Source: Meiothermus hypogaeus
GTDB lineage: Bacteria; Deinococcota; Deinococci; Deinococcales; Thermaceae
NCBI RefSeq assembly: GCF_003574035.1
Contig: NZ_QWKY01000005.1
Span: 1-64,000, forward strand
DNA length: 64,000 nt
Direction: 5' to 3'
Part shown: positions 1-7,235 of the stretch, in pieces
Layout of the letters: each line of letters opens with the position of its first letter
How positions within the stretch are numbered: position 1 is the first letter of the stretch
Notes under the pieces: generated by a model
Databases searched by the model: none
What the model saw: only the letters and a program-made list of their open reading frames with translations
What the model was told of the DNA's origin: nothing
Program-made: the position numbers and the translations under genes

Positions 1-469
1 GGCCCCCACCCAGCACATTCCCGGCCACCCATAAACCGGCCATCTGGGCGCGTTTGCGGGGGTACAGCCTGGGCAGGAGGGCCAGTGAGAGCCCGGGAAC
101 TGCCGCCGCAAAGGCCCCCTGGAGCGTGCGGCACAGCGTCCAGATTTCCAGGCTGGGCGCGAGCCCGGCCAGCACCCCGAACAAGCCCACCCCGAATAGC
201 CCACCCCCTATCACCGTCCCTGCTGGCAGGCGGATGCGCGGCACCACCGGCGAGAGCAGCACCAGCACCAGAAAGGGCAGGCTGATGCCCAGGTGGGTGC
301 TACCAGGGGCGGTGCCGAAGAGGCGCTCCAATCCGGGCAGCATGGGCACTACTGAGTACAGCGCCACGTAGATCAAAATGCCCGATGGAATTAAGGCCCA
401 GGCCATGCTCAAAGCATACCGGTGGGTTGTGGCTTTGGCCCCCAGAAGGTGGTCTCGTGCCTGGCCCAT
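1..469 (-). CDS. MFS transporter, N-terminal part (runs off window)
   Basis: The minus strand is open from the window edge to an ATG at 469, giving about 156 residues that begin MGQARDHLLG. At least four hydrophobic helices are visible, and a basic loop RLYPRKRAQMAG followed by GLWVAGNVLGGG matches the cytoplasmic loop 2-3 region of major facilitator superfamily exporters. The C-terminal two thirds lie outside the window, so the substrate cannot be inferred. No convincing Shine-Dalgarno sequence precedes the ATG. The gene is divergent from the GGDEF-like gene at 544. The family call rests on the helix pattern and the loop motif. Confidence 0.7.
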   Translation of the reverse strand, partial: MGQARDHLLGAKATTHRYALSMAWALIPSGILIYVALYSVVPMLPGLERLFGTAPGSTHLGISLPFLVLVLLSPVVPRIRLPAGTVIGGGLFGVGLFGVLAGLAPSLEIWTLCRTLQGAFAAAVPGLSLALLPRLYPRKRAQMAGLWVAGNVLGGG

Positions 470-531
470 AATGTAACGCTGTGAGGCGGGGGTTATGGGT
501 ATTTTGCCCGAGCCGGATTCAAAGGTCTACC

Positions 532-537
532 TAAAAT
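532..537 (+). promoter_or_regulatory. Leaderless-type -10 box for the gene at 544
   Basis: TAAAAT ends six bases before the ATG and there is no ribosome-binding site, so transcription probably starts at or next to the start codon. Confidence 0.55.
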
Positions 538-543
538 GAGCCC

Positions 544-1479
544 ATGTCGCATTCGTCCGAGTCGATCTGGCCCTGGTTTTACCGATTGTATTGGAATACC
601 GCTTTTGTGGGGGTGGCCCTGGCCCTGCTGCAACTGTGGCGGGGGCAATGGGCCCTCCAGGTCGTTTCGGTGGTCTATTTGCTGGCTACCCTGGCGGCCT
701 TTCTGCTGGCCCGCCGCTACCCCAAAACCGCTCCGGTTTTGCACCTGGTGGCGGCCCTGGGGATGCTGGTATGGGTGGGCCAACAGCCCTGGGACGCCAT
801 TCTCCCGGGGTGGAACCAGCAGATGACGCTCTATGTCAGTGCAACCCTGGCCACCCTGGGCCTGACAGTGCTGGCCATGTTTGGTGGGCTATGGGCGATG
901 GTTGCGGGCCTGGTCTTCCTGGCGACATTGCTGCCTTATCCAGAGGTGGGGCTGTACTGGGCGGTCTGGCCGCTGTGGACTTTGGCCGGACTGGTGGGGT
1001 TGGCGGTTTTTAAGGCGATACACAAACTCGAGGCCGCCCAGCAAGATTTGTCCAGGGTAATCTTACGAGACCGCCAGACCGGACTGAGCAACCGCCTGGC
1101 CCTCGAGGCCGACTACGAGCGCTACCAGGCCCTGGCCAGCCGCAGTGACCAGCCCCTGCTTTTTTCCTGCTGGCTTTTGGGGATCTCGGGGCAAAACCCT
1201 CGGCTATTGCAGGAGCTGGCCCAGGTGATGCGGGAGGCCATGCGCCAGGGGGATGGCTTGTACCGGGTGGGCGACGACCAATTCTGCGGCCTGCACATTG
1301 GCTTGGTCAGTGGGCACGAGCTGACCGAGCGGCTCAGCAAAAGGCTGCCCCAGGCCCGGGTGGTCTGGGTGGTGTGCAACGGCCTGACCCAGGAAGAAGC
1401 GCTGGCCCAGGCCCAGGACCTGCTCTACCGCAGCCCCCGGCAGCCAGCCCGGCACATATCGGCCATGCCCAAAGCGTAA
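544..1479 (+). CDS. Membrane protein with degenerate GGDEF domain
   Basis: A 311-residue protein with five or six membrane helices in residues 15-160, then a short linker (LEAAQQDLSRV) and a GGDEF-type domain. The entry motif RDRQTGLSNR (about 175-184) is the usual DxLTGLxNR of diguanylate cyclases. The signature loop reads VGDDQF (about 242-247) instead of GGDEF, so both the second glycine and the glutamate are changed. The domain is also short after the signature. Known for the family: GGDEF is needed for cyclic di-GMP synthesis. Inferred: a catalytically inactive sensor or GTP/c-di-GMP binder. The gene stands alone. Confidence 0.75.
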   Translation: MSHSSESIWPWFYRLYWNTAFVGVALALLQLWRGQWALQVVSVVYLLATLAAFLLARRYPKTAPVLHLVAALGMLVWVGQQPWDAILPGWNQQMTLYVSATLATLGLTVLAMFGGLWAMVAGLVFLATLLPYPEVGLYWAVWPLWTLAGLVGLAVFKAIHKLEAAQQDLSRVILRDRQTGLSNRLALEADYERYQALASRSDQPLLFSCWLLGISGQNPRLLQELAQVMREAMRQGDGLYRVGDDQFCGLHIGLVSGHELTERLSKRLPQARVVWVVCNGLTQEEALAQAQDLLYRSPRQPARHISAMPKA

Positions 1480-1529
1480 GAGCCAAGGCCAATCGTCTAT
1501 AACCGATGGTCTGTGGTCTGAAGTCCATA

Positions 1530-1721
1530 TTGCGCCCTTCACAGACGTTGCCGCCCGCGAAAACGAGAATGCGTCTGCGCCCAGAAGCATGTTACGCACC
1601 CAAGCGTGGGCCGGGCCCGGCCCACGGGTGCTTGGGTTTCGAGTTTCCGGGCGGCAACTGTTCTGTCTGGGATAGAGGATTCTTGATTCTTGGGAGGCTC
1701 ATTCTGTGTGAAGAGCGCTCT
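1530..1721 (+). repeat. 192-bp structured repeat, copy 1
   Basis: Fills most of the gene-free stretch 1480-1820. It runs from GCGCCCTTCACAGACG to the palindrome AGAGCGCTCT. Inside, GTTGCCGCCCG pairs with CGGGCGGCAAC across about 110 bases, and the centre is the perfect palindrome CGTGGGCCGGGCCCGGCCCACG (22 bases, quoted as halves CGTGGGCCGGG / CCCGGCCCACG). Two further copies of equal length lie at 31771 (same strand) and 35344 (opposite strand). No open reading frame is conserved among the three. Confidence 0.85.
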
Positions 1722-1807
1722 AAACTAGCTATGAACCCCAGGCGGTAGTCAACAAGCACCCAGATTGAAGAGGCCCCCATCGGTGCAACCTGTTCCGCCG
1801 CTTCAGG

Positions 1808-1813
1808 TAATCT
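1808..1813 (+). promoter_or_regulatory. Leaderless-type -10 box for priA
   Basis: TAATCT lies seven bases before the ATG at 1821, with no ribosome-binding site between them. Confidence 0.5.
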
Positions 1814-1820
1814 GAGCGGG

Positions 1821-3989
1821 ATGTGGCTTTTGAAGGTTGCCCTGCCCCTGCCCTTAGAGCCGATGTCGTACCTACCACCCCATGCCGACGGACGCACTGA
1901 GGTGCTGGGCTGCCGGGTGGTGGTGCCCTGGCGCGGCGAACTGCGGGTGGGGGTGGTGGTGGAGCTCGAGGAAGGGCAGCACAAGAGCTTTGCGTTGCGC
2001 GAAGCCATTGCCTACCTGGACGAGCGACCCTGGCTACGACCTGCCGAAATCGAATACCTGGCCCAGGCAGCCCGCGACAGCTTTTGTATGGTGGGCACAC
2101 TGCTCAACGACCTGTTGCCGTTTCTCGAGCCCCCCCTGTTGCACCGCGTGAGGCTGTTGCCGGAAGCCGACCCGGCGGTGCTGCCCCGGGGCCTGGAGGC
2201 CCTGGCCCAAGGCTGGCAGGGAGCCCAGGGCTTTGACCCCAAGCTGTTGGATTATCTGCGCGAGGCCGGGGTTTTGCAGGAAGAAGTCTCGGAGTGGCAC
2301 AGCCGACAGCAGGCCCTGGTGGTGTTGCAGGAGCCCTCGGAAAAACTGAGCGAGAAGGCCAAAGCGGCCTGGTATGCCCTGCGCGACCTGCGGCAGGTGG
2401 AGAGCATGGCTGCCCTGGCCCGGGCGGCAGGGGTGGGGGTGGGGGTGGTGAAGGGCCTGGTGGACAAGGGCTACATCGGCTTTGTGGAGGTAGAACCAGC
2501 CGCTGAAGCGGTGGTGACGCGCAGCCCCGAGCCCCTCGAGTTACCTGCCATTCCGGTGCGGTTGCAGGGGGGGCGGCTCCTGGAGCGCATCCGCGCGCTG
2601 CTCGCCTGGGTGCAGTCCGGCCCGGTTTTGCTGCTTTTTCCCGAGGTGGCCCTGCTCAGAAGATTCCAGCCCTATTTCCCCGAAGCGCTGGTTTTGCACG
2701 GCGAGATGAAAGCCGAGGAGCGCCGTCGGGTCTGGGGGCAGGCCAGCCAGGGGGCAAGATGGGTGCTGGCAACCTACCAGGGCTTGCTGCTGCCGCTTTC
2801 CTGGGAGCGCATGGTGGTTATCGAGGAGGCCGCCGAAGCCTACAAACTACCGGGGGGCTCGAGGGCTTTTGTGCCCCGCCTGGCCCGGCTGCGGGCCCAG
2901 GGGCTGGGGGTGCCCATCCACTACTGCTCCAGTGTCAACAGCGCCGAAGTCTGGGATGAACCGGCCCATCTGTTGCCCCCGCCCCAGCCGCGGCTTTACC
3001 TGCTGGATCTGCGCCGGGAGCGGGGCTGGCCCCTCTCGGGGGCGGCCATTGCCCTCTTGCAGCAGGTGCAGGAGAAAAACCGCCAGGCCGTTGTGCTCTC
3101 GGCCCGGCGGGGCTACAGCGCGGTGCTGCGTTGCAAACAGTGCGACTGGAAGGCCATGTGCCCCAATTGCGCGCTGCCGCTGCGCTACCACAAAAGCGGG
3201 CGGCTGGGCCTTTTGCAGTGCCACCAGTGCGGCCACGAGGAAAAAGCGCCCGACCTGTGCCCGAGTTGCCAGTCGGATATCTTCGACCCCAAGGGGCCGG
3301 GGGTGGAGTGGCTTCTGGAGGCCCTGGCCCAGCACCTCCCGGCCCTGCCCCGCTACCGCTACACCGCCGAGGCCAAAGACGATCTGCGCCCCCTGCTGGC
3401 GGGTGAACCTGGCGTGCTGGTAGGTACGACCGCCATTCTGCGGGGGCCGGTGCTGCCCGAGCTGGCCCTGGTGCTCTTACCCTATGCCGACGGGTTCATT
3501 CTCGAGTCCGACTTCCGGGCTGCCGAGCGCTACCACCGGCTCTTGTGGCAGCTCGCCGACCTGCACCCCCACCGCCGCCCTTTGCTGGCCTTGCAAACCT
3601 TCGAGCCCGCGCACCCCGCCCACCGGGCCCTAAAGGACGCCGACCCCCAGGGCTTTATGAACCTGGAGCTGGCCCTGCGCCACGCCTTGGGCTACCCCCC
3701 GGCCAGCCGGATGGTGAAGCTCGAGGTGGCCCACCCCAAGGAGCCTGTGGCCCGCGACGCCATCCTCCAACTTGCCGCAGCGCTCAAACCTAAAGCCGAG
3801 CCGGGCGAACTCCTGGGCCCGGCCCCGGCCCCCGTGGCCCGCCTGCGGGGCCAGTACGTGTTTCACTTGCTGCTTAAAAGCTCGGAAGCCCGCATCCAGG
3901 CCCTGATGGAGAACCTGCCTCACCTGCGCGGGGCGCGGCTTCGCATAGACCCCGACCCCCAGCGCTTTGTGGGGTTGCTCGAGGATTAG
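1821..3989 (+). CDS. priA: Primosomal protein N' (PriA), helicase-inactive type
   Basis: A 722-residue protein that should reload the replicative helicase at stalled forks. The N-terminal DNA-binding part begins MWLLKVALPLPLEPMSY. The zinc-binding region typical of PriA is intact at about 438-485, with pairs CKQC, CPNC, CHQC and CPSC. The helicase core lacks a Walker A motif: where GxxxSGKT is expected the sequence reads LLERIRALLAWVQSGPVLLLF, here given only as LLERIR...GPVLLLF, and the DEEH box is reduced to IEEA. This matches the described PriA pseudohelicases of Deinococcus. It therefore likely acts as a DNA- and protein-binding scaffold rather than a translocase. Confidence 0.92.
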   Translation: MWLLKVALPLPLEPMSYLPPHADGRTEVLGCRVVVPWRGELRVGVVVELEEGQHKSFALREAIAYLDERPWLRPAEIEYLAQAARDSFCMVGTLLNDLLPFLEPPLLHRVRLLPEADPAVLPRGLEALAQGWQGAQGFDPKLLDYLREAGVLQEEVSEWHSRQQALVVLQEPSEKLSEKAKAAWYALRDLRQVESMAALARAAGVGVGVVKGLVDKGYIGFVEVEPAAEAVVTRSPEPLELPAIPVRLQGGRLLERIRALLAWVQSGPVLLLFPEVALLRRFQPYFPEALVLHGEMKAEERRRVWGQASQGARWVLATYQGLLLPLSWERMVVIEEAAEAYKLPGGSRAFVPRLARLRAQGLGVPIHYCSSVNSAEVWDEPAHLLPPPQPRLYLLDLRRERGWPLSGAAIALLQQVQEKNRQAVVLSARRGYSAVLRCKQCDWKAMCPNCALPLRYHKSGRLGLLQCHQCGHEEKAPDLCPSCQSDIFDPKGPGVEWLLEALAQHLPALPRYRYTAEAKDDLRPLLAGEPGVLVGTTAILRGPVLPELALVLLPYADGFILESDFRAAERYHRLLWQLADLHPHRRPLLALQTFEPAHPAHRALKDADPQGFMNLELALRHALGYPPASRMVKLEVAHPKEPVARDAILQLAAALKPKAEPGELLGPAPAPVARLRGQYVFHLLLKSSEARIQALMENLPHLRGARLRIDPDPQRFVGLLED

Positions 3990-4170
3990 TTTTATCTGAT
4001 CCCCTGCAAACGCTCGGTTGCATGCAAAATTCCAGTGTCAGAGAACTGGGATTTCCGAAATGCATTAAGAAGGTAATGTGTGTTGGACTGCAAAAAGTGG
4101 GGGGGCTACCCCTAAACTTATATCAACTACATAAAAACGCTTGCTTTTTGCATCATGCGTTCTCTTCCAA

Positions 4171-4175
4171 GGAGG
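4171..4175 (+). promoter_or_regulatory. Ribosome-binding site that decides a start at 4182
   Basis: AAGGAGG precedes the ATG at 4182 by six bases and is the best Shine-Dalgarno sequence in the locus. It opens a reading frame different from the long downstream frame, which is the main argument for a frameshift in this gene. Confidence 0.6.
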
Positions 4176-4181
4176 TGTGTG

Positions 4182-4915
4182 ATGACAAGAATTGCTCGTA
4201 CTGCATCGGTTGGGCCAATGGTTTTGTTGCTGATTCCGCCGCCTGCTCAAGTACACCCAGGGTTGTTGAAACAGGTCAAGCGCCAGAGCCCATTCCCGCC
4301 GCCTACCGCGCCTTGATCGAGGCCCACCCGGACTTTCAAATGGTGGCGACGCTGGCCGAAAAGGAGGGCAAGAGGGTGGACTGGTCGAAGGCTACCCAGA
4401 GCACCGATCCAAGCGGCAGATGGGTGGCGCAAATCCCTTTGTGGTGGGATGAAAACACGCTCGAGCTGTTGGCGGTGACACTCAACCATCAGCAAGCGAT
4501 CAGCCTTGTGTTGTCACGTGTTACATTCCAGGCACAGGGGGAACCTGTTCAAATAGCCTTTACAGAACTCACCACCGGTCTCGCGGTAGTAGGTTTGGTC
4601 TCGAGTGAATTTGGGCGTCCCGCCTTTCAAATGGTCAAATGGGGCGCCAGTAAAAACGCCCTTTCCATAAACAGCCTTTTAGCGGTTCAGGTGGATAGAA
4701 CTGAAATGCCTTCTTTTCAGCAAGCCAATTGCGCCGAGATTGTTGCTCAACTCATTGCTGCCGGAGCAGCACTTGCTTTGGCAACTTATGGTTTGTCTGC
4801 TTGCAACCCTTTCACCTTCTGGACACCATGGTGCCTTGCTGCCCTGGCTGGATATGCTTTAGCGCTGAGTAATTACAACTACTGGGCTAACCAGGCAATC
4901 AGATACGGGTGCTAG
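4182..4915 (+). CDS. Possible secreted peptide precursor, apparently frameshifted
   Basis: From the ATG at 4182 a signal-like peptide reads MTRIARTASVGPMVLLLIPP and stops at 4314-4316 after 44 codons. The frame used afterwards (open from before 4182, stop 4913-4915) carries the body: EAHPDFQMVATLAEKEGK, then WVAQIPLWWDENTLELL, and a hydrophobic C-terminus with four cysteines (NC, AC, WC, final GC). I infer one base gained or lost between about 4290 and 4320. Signal, soluble pro-region and a Cys-bearing hydrophobic tail recall precursors of secreted antimicrobial peptides such as the halocin C8-like group, but I do not recognise the family for certain. Two small membrane proteins follow. Composition is AT-richer than the flanks. 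Alternatively the gene is intact and starts at an unseen in-frame codon. Confidence 0.5.
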
Positions 4916-4936
4916 TGTAGTTTGCAGGGGGTCTTT

Positions 4937-5269
4937 GTGAATGCAGTGCACCAACACTTCCTGGAGATATTCGGTAGGTGGGCCTACTTGCTTGGCGCAT
5001 CGTTAATAGCGGGCAAGGCCATTGCTGGCGTGACTGCCGGGGTACTTGCGCTGAGCCGGTGGCTTTCGACCCCTGAGTTTATTTGGTTCTTGTTTGCGCT
5101 AGTCATGGGCCTTCAGGCGATCTTTGGGGTCAATCGTAAATTGATTGCCGCTCGGCCCGAGCTTACAAATTTCGTCTACTGGAGTTACTTTGGGTCAGGT
5201 CTGTTTTTTTTACTGCTCGCGGTCTTCTTCGCTTTTTTCCTAAAACCCTCCTACACATTTTTGCCTTAG
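4937..5269 (+). CDS. Small three-helix membrane protein A
   Basis: A 110-residue protein with three to four hydrophobic helices and no catalytic motif. I choose GTG at 4937 because AGGGGG lies five bases before it; an in-frame TTG at 4922 would add five residues. It is paralogous to the protein at 5388: both have LQA(I/F)FG after a helix and an RPxL segment leading into a last hydrophobic helix (LFFLLLAVFFAFF here). It starts 21 bases after the stop of the putative precursor. Such placement fits a dedicated immunity or transport partner, which is inference. Confidence 0.65.
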   Translation: MNAVHQHFLEIFGRWAYLLGASLIAGKAIAGVTAGVLALSRWLSTPEFIWFLFALVMGLQAIFGVNRKLIAARPELTNFVYWSYFGSGLFFLLLAVFFAFFLKPSYTFLP

Positions 5270-5288
5270 CGTGAAACCTGTCCATCTT

Positions 5289-5335
5289 GGGTGGCGCAAA
5301 TCCCTTTGTGGTGGGATGAAAACACGCTCGAGTTA
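5289..5335 (+). repeat. 45-bp remnant copy of the precursor gene
   Basis: From GGGTGGCGCAAATCCC to AAAACACGCTCGAG this stretch is identical to 4424-4469 within the precursor gene (the WVAQIPLWWDENTLE coding segment). The sequences on either side do not match. It precedes the second small membrane gene just as the full precursor precedes the first, so it looks like the residue of a duplicated precursor. Confidence 0.8.
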
Positions 5336-5387
5336 CTGATAATGATGCAGCCGGCTTAGAAAACAGACTTTTTTCTCGGAGGAGCCT

Positions 5388-5714
5388 ATGACCCAAGAAT
5401 CTCAAAAAGTGATTCCACCACACCTCCAGGTGCTGCTCATGATTGCCCGAGGGCTATACTTCACTGCGGGCAACCTGATGTTTGTTGCCGAGTTTCTCCA
5501 ATGGAGAACAAAAGGCTATTCCTGGCCAGAACCTTCGGCCTGGTTTGCCGTGCTGGGCCTAATTCTCATGCTCCAGGCGTTTTTTGGCTTGACCCATAAA
5601 TGGCTTCATACCCTCATGCGGGTGCGGCCTGTGCTGGTCTCCTATACTTTGTGGAGCATGGTTGTGACAGGAGCGGGGTTCTTGGTGGTTGCCTTTTTCT
5701 TGGCAATTACCTAG
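5388..5714 (+). CDS. Small three-helix membrane protein B
   Basis: A 108-residue protein with three predicted helices, preceded by a good GGAGGAG site nine bases before the ATG. It is a diverged paralogue of the protein at 4937, sharing LQAFFG, a charged turn and RPVLVSYTLW before the final helix. The 45-bp remnant of the precursor gene sits just upstream at 5289, so the pair precursor plus membrane protein was probably duplicated and the second precursor lost. Function unknown; an immunity-type role is the working idea. Confidence 0.65.
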   Translation: MTQESQKVIPPHLQVLLMIARGLYFTAGNLMFVAEFLQWRTKGYSWPEPSAWFAVLGLILMLQAFFGLTHKWLHTLMRVRPVLVSYTLWSMVVTGAGFLVVAFFLAIT

Positions 5715-5719
5715 CCGGG

Positions 5720-5725
5720 TAGGAT
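5720..5725 (+). promoter_or_regulatory. Leaderless-type -10 box for the gene at 5732
   Basis: TAGGAT ends six bases before the ATG at 5732. Confidence 0.55.
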
Positions 5726-5731
5726 GGGCGC

Positions 5732-6328
5732 ATGGCGTTTACCATTCGCCCCTATGCGCCCCCCGACCTGCCCCACCTCTACCGCGTCTGCCTGCTCACC
5801 GGCGATAGCGGGGCCGATGCCAGCGGGCTATACCGTGACCCCGACCTGCTGGGTCATTTTTACGCCGCGCCCTATGCGGTGCACGAACCCGACCTGACCT
5901 TTGTGCTCACCGACGAGGAAGGGGTGTGCGGCTATGTGCTGGGCTGCCGCGATTCGCTTCAGTTTGCCGCCTGGATGGAAGCCGAATGGCTGCCGCCACT
6001 GCGGCGCAGATACCCCCTGCCGCCCGAAGGGGATACCTCCAAAGATGCCGCCATGATTCGACTGATTCACAAAGGTTACATTCCCTCGAGCCTCACGCCT
6101 GAATACCCCGCCCACCTGCACATTGACCTGTTGCCCAGGGCCCAGGGCCAGGGCCAGGGCCGCAGGCTGATGGAGGTGTTCCTCAGCCGCCTGCGCGAGC
6201 TGGGTGTGCCGGGCGTGCACCTGGGGGTGGGACAGCGCAACGTGGGCGCGGTGGCCTTTTACGAGCGCATGGGGTTTGTGCGCTTGCAGACCTTTCCCTG
6301 GGGCTACGAGTACGGTCTGAAGCTGTAA
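5732..6328 (+). CDS. GNAT-family N-acetyltransferase
   Basis: A 198-residue single-domain protein. It opens with the usual first strand [18 protein letters not shown]. The acetyl-CoA loop is [16 protein letters not shown] (the Q/RxxGxG/A motif), and motif B reads [21 protein letters not shown] long insert between strands 3 and 4 ([20 protein letters not shown]) resembles the bacterial relatives of the acetyltransferase-like domain of O-GlcNAcase. The substrate is unknown. It stands alone and converges on the DMT transporter. Confidence 0.85.
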   Translation: MAFTIRPYAPPDLPHLYRVCLLTGDSGADASGLYRDPDLLGHFYAAPYAVHEPDLTFVLTDEEGVCGYVLGCRDSLQFAAWMEAEWLPPLRRRYPLPPEGDTSKDAAMIRLIHKGYIPSSLTPEYPAHLHIDLLPRAQGQGQGRRLMEVFLSRLRELGVPGVHLGVGQRNVGAVAFYERMGFVRLQTFPWGYEYGLKL

Positions 6329-6350
6329 TGGGGGGGCCAGGGGCTATGCG

Positions 6351-6380
6351 GGGAGACGGTCTGTAAAGACCCCCGTCTTC
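6351..6380. terminator. Probable bidirectional terminator between convergent genes
   Basis: AGACGGTCT-GTAA-AGACC with an outer GTCT forms a bulged hairpin in the 50-base gap between the convergent acetyltransferase and DMT genes. No long U run is present, so the call rests on position and stem. Confidence 0.4.
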
Positions 6381-7218
6381 AGCCCGAGGCAATCAGGGTA
6401 ATGGCCACCAGCGAAAGCAGCACCCCCACGGTCTGGCCCCGGCTCAGGTGCTCGCGCAGCAAGCCCCAGGCCAGCAGGGCGGTAAAAGCCGGGTAGAGCG
6501 AGGAAATGACGGCGGCCACGTCCAGCCGGCCCGTCTGGGCCGCCACCAAAAAGAGCACGTTGCCCCCGGCATCCAGCAGCCCGGCCAGGCCCACCAAACC
6601 CAGGCTGGCGAAGAGCCTGGCTTCCCGGCGCAGCAAGCCCAGCCACGCCACCAGACCAAGCATCAGGAGGGTGGCGGTGAGCTTGGCCAGGGCCGAGGGC
6701 CAGAACAGGCCCTCCACCTGGTGAATCAGGGCGAAATAGCCCCCAAAGCCCAGCCCGGCCAGAAACGCATAAACCAGGCCCTGCGCAGGGCCCGCGCCGC
6801 CTTCCGGGCGGGCGGCCAGCCAAACGCCCAGAAGCCCTACTCCAAAGCCCAACAGTTGCAACGGGGTGGGGAGGCCCTCGAGCACAAACCCCACCAGGGC
6901 GGCTAGCCCGGCCCCCACCACCCCGGCAATGGGCGCCGCCAACCCCATCTGCCCGGCCTCGAAGGCCCGGTACAAAAATACCAGCCCCACACAGCCCGCC
7001 AACCCGGCGGCCACGCTCCAGGGGAGATCCTGGGGCTGAAAGGCTTCACCGCGCAAGAGGGCCAGCAGAGCGAACAGCAAGAGCCCGGTGGTGTGTACCA
7101 GCAGGGCAATCAGGTAGGGGTTGAGCCTGCGGGAGGCCACCCCGCCGCCAAAATCGCCCGCCCCCCAGGAGATGGCCGAGAGTAAGGCAAAGAAAACCGC
7201 CGTCAGTTCTGCGCTCAT
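6379..7218 (-). CDS. DMT-superfamily (EamA) transporter
   Basis: A 279-residue integral membrane protein with ten predicted helices in two five-helix halves, the EamA duplication. The first half starts LTAVFFALLSAISWGAGDFGGG; the second ends SRGQTVGVLLSLVAITLIASG. Family members export small metabolites or amino acids; nothing here fixes the substrate. It lies head to tail with the TPR protein upstream (stop 7236), 17 bases apart, so the two are probably cotranscribed. Confidence 0.85.
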   Translation of the reverse strand: MSAELTAVFFALLSAISWGAGDFGGGVASRRLNPYLIALLVHTTGLLLFALLALLRGEAFQPQDLPWSVAAGLAGCVGLVFLYRAFEAGQMGLAAPIAGVVGAGLAALVGFVLEGLPTPLQLLGFGVGLLGVWLAARPEGGAGPAQGLVYAFLAGLGFGGYFALIHQVEGLFWPSALAKLTATLLMLGLVAWLGLLRREARLFASLGLVGLAGLLDAGGNVLFLVAAQTGRLDVAAVISSLYPAFTALLAWGLLREHLSRGQTVGVLLSLVAITLIASG

Positions 7219-7235
7219 ATCCGCTGGATGGATTT

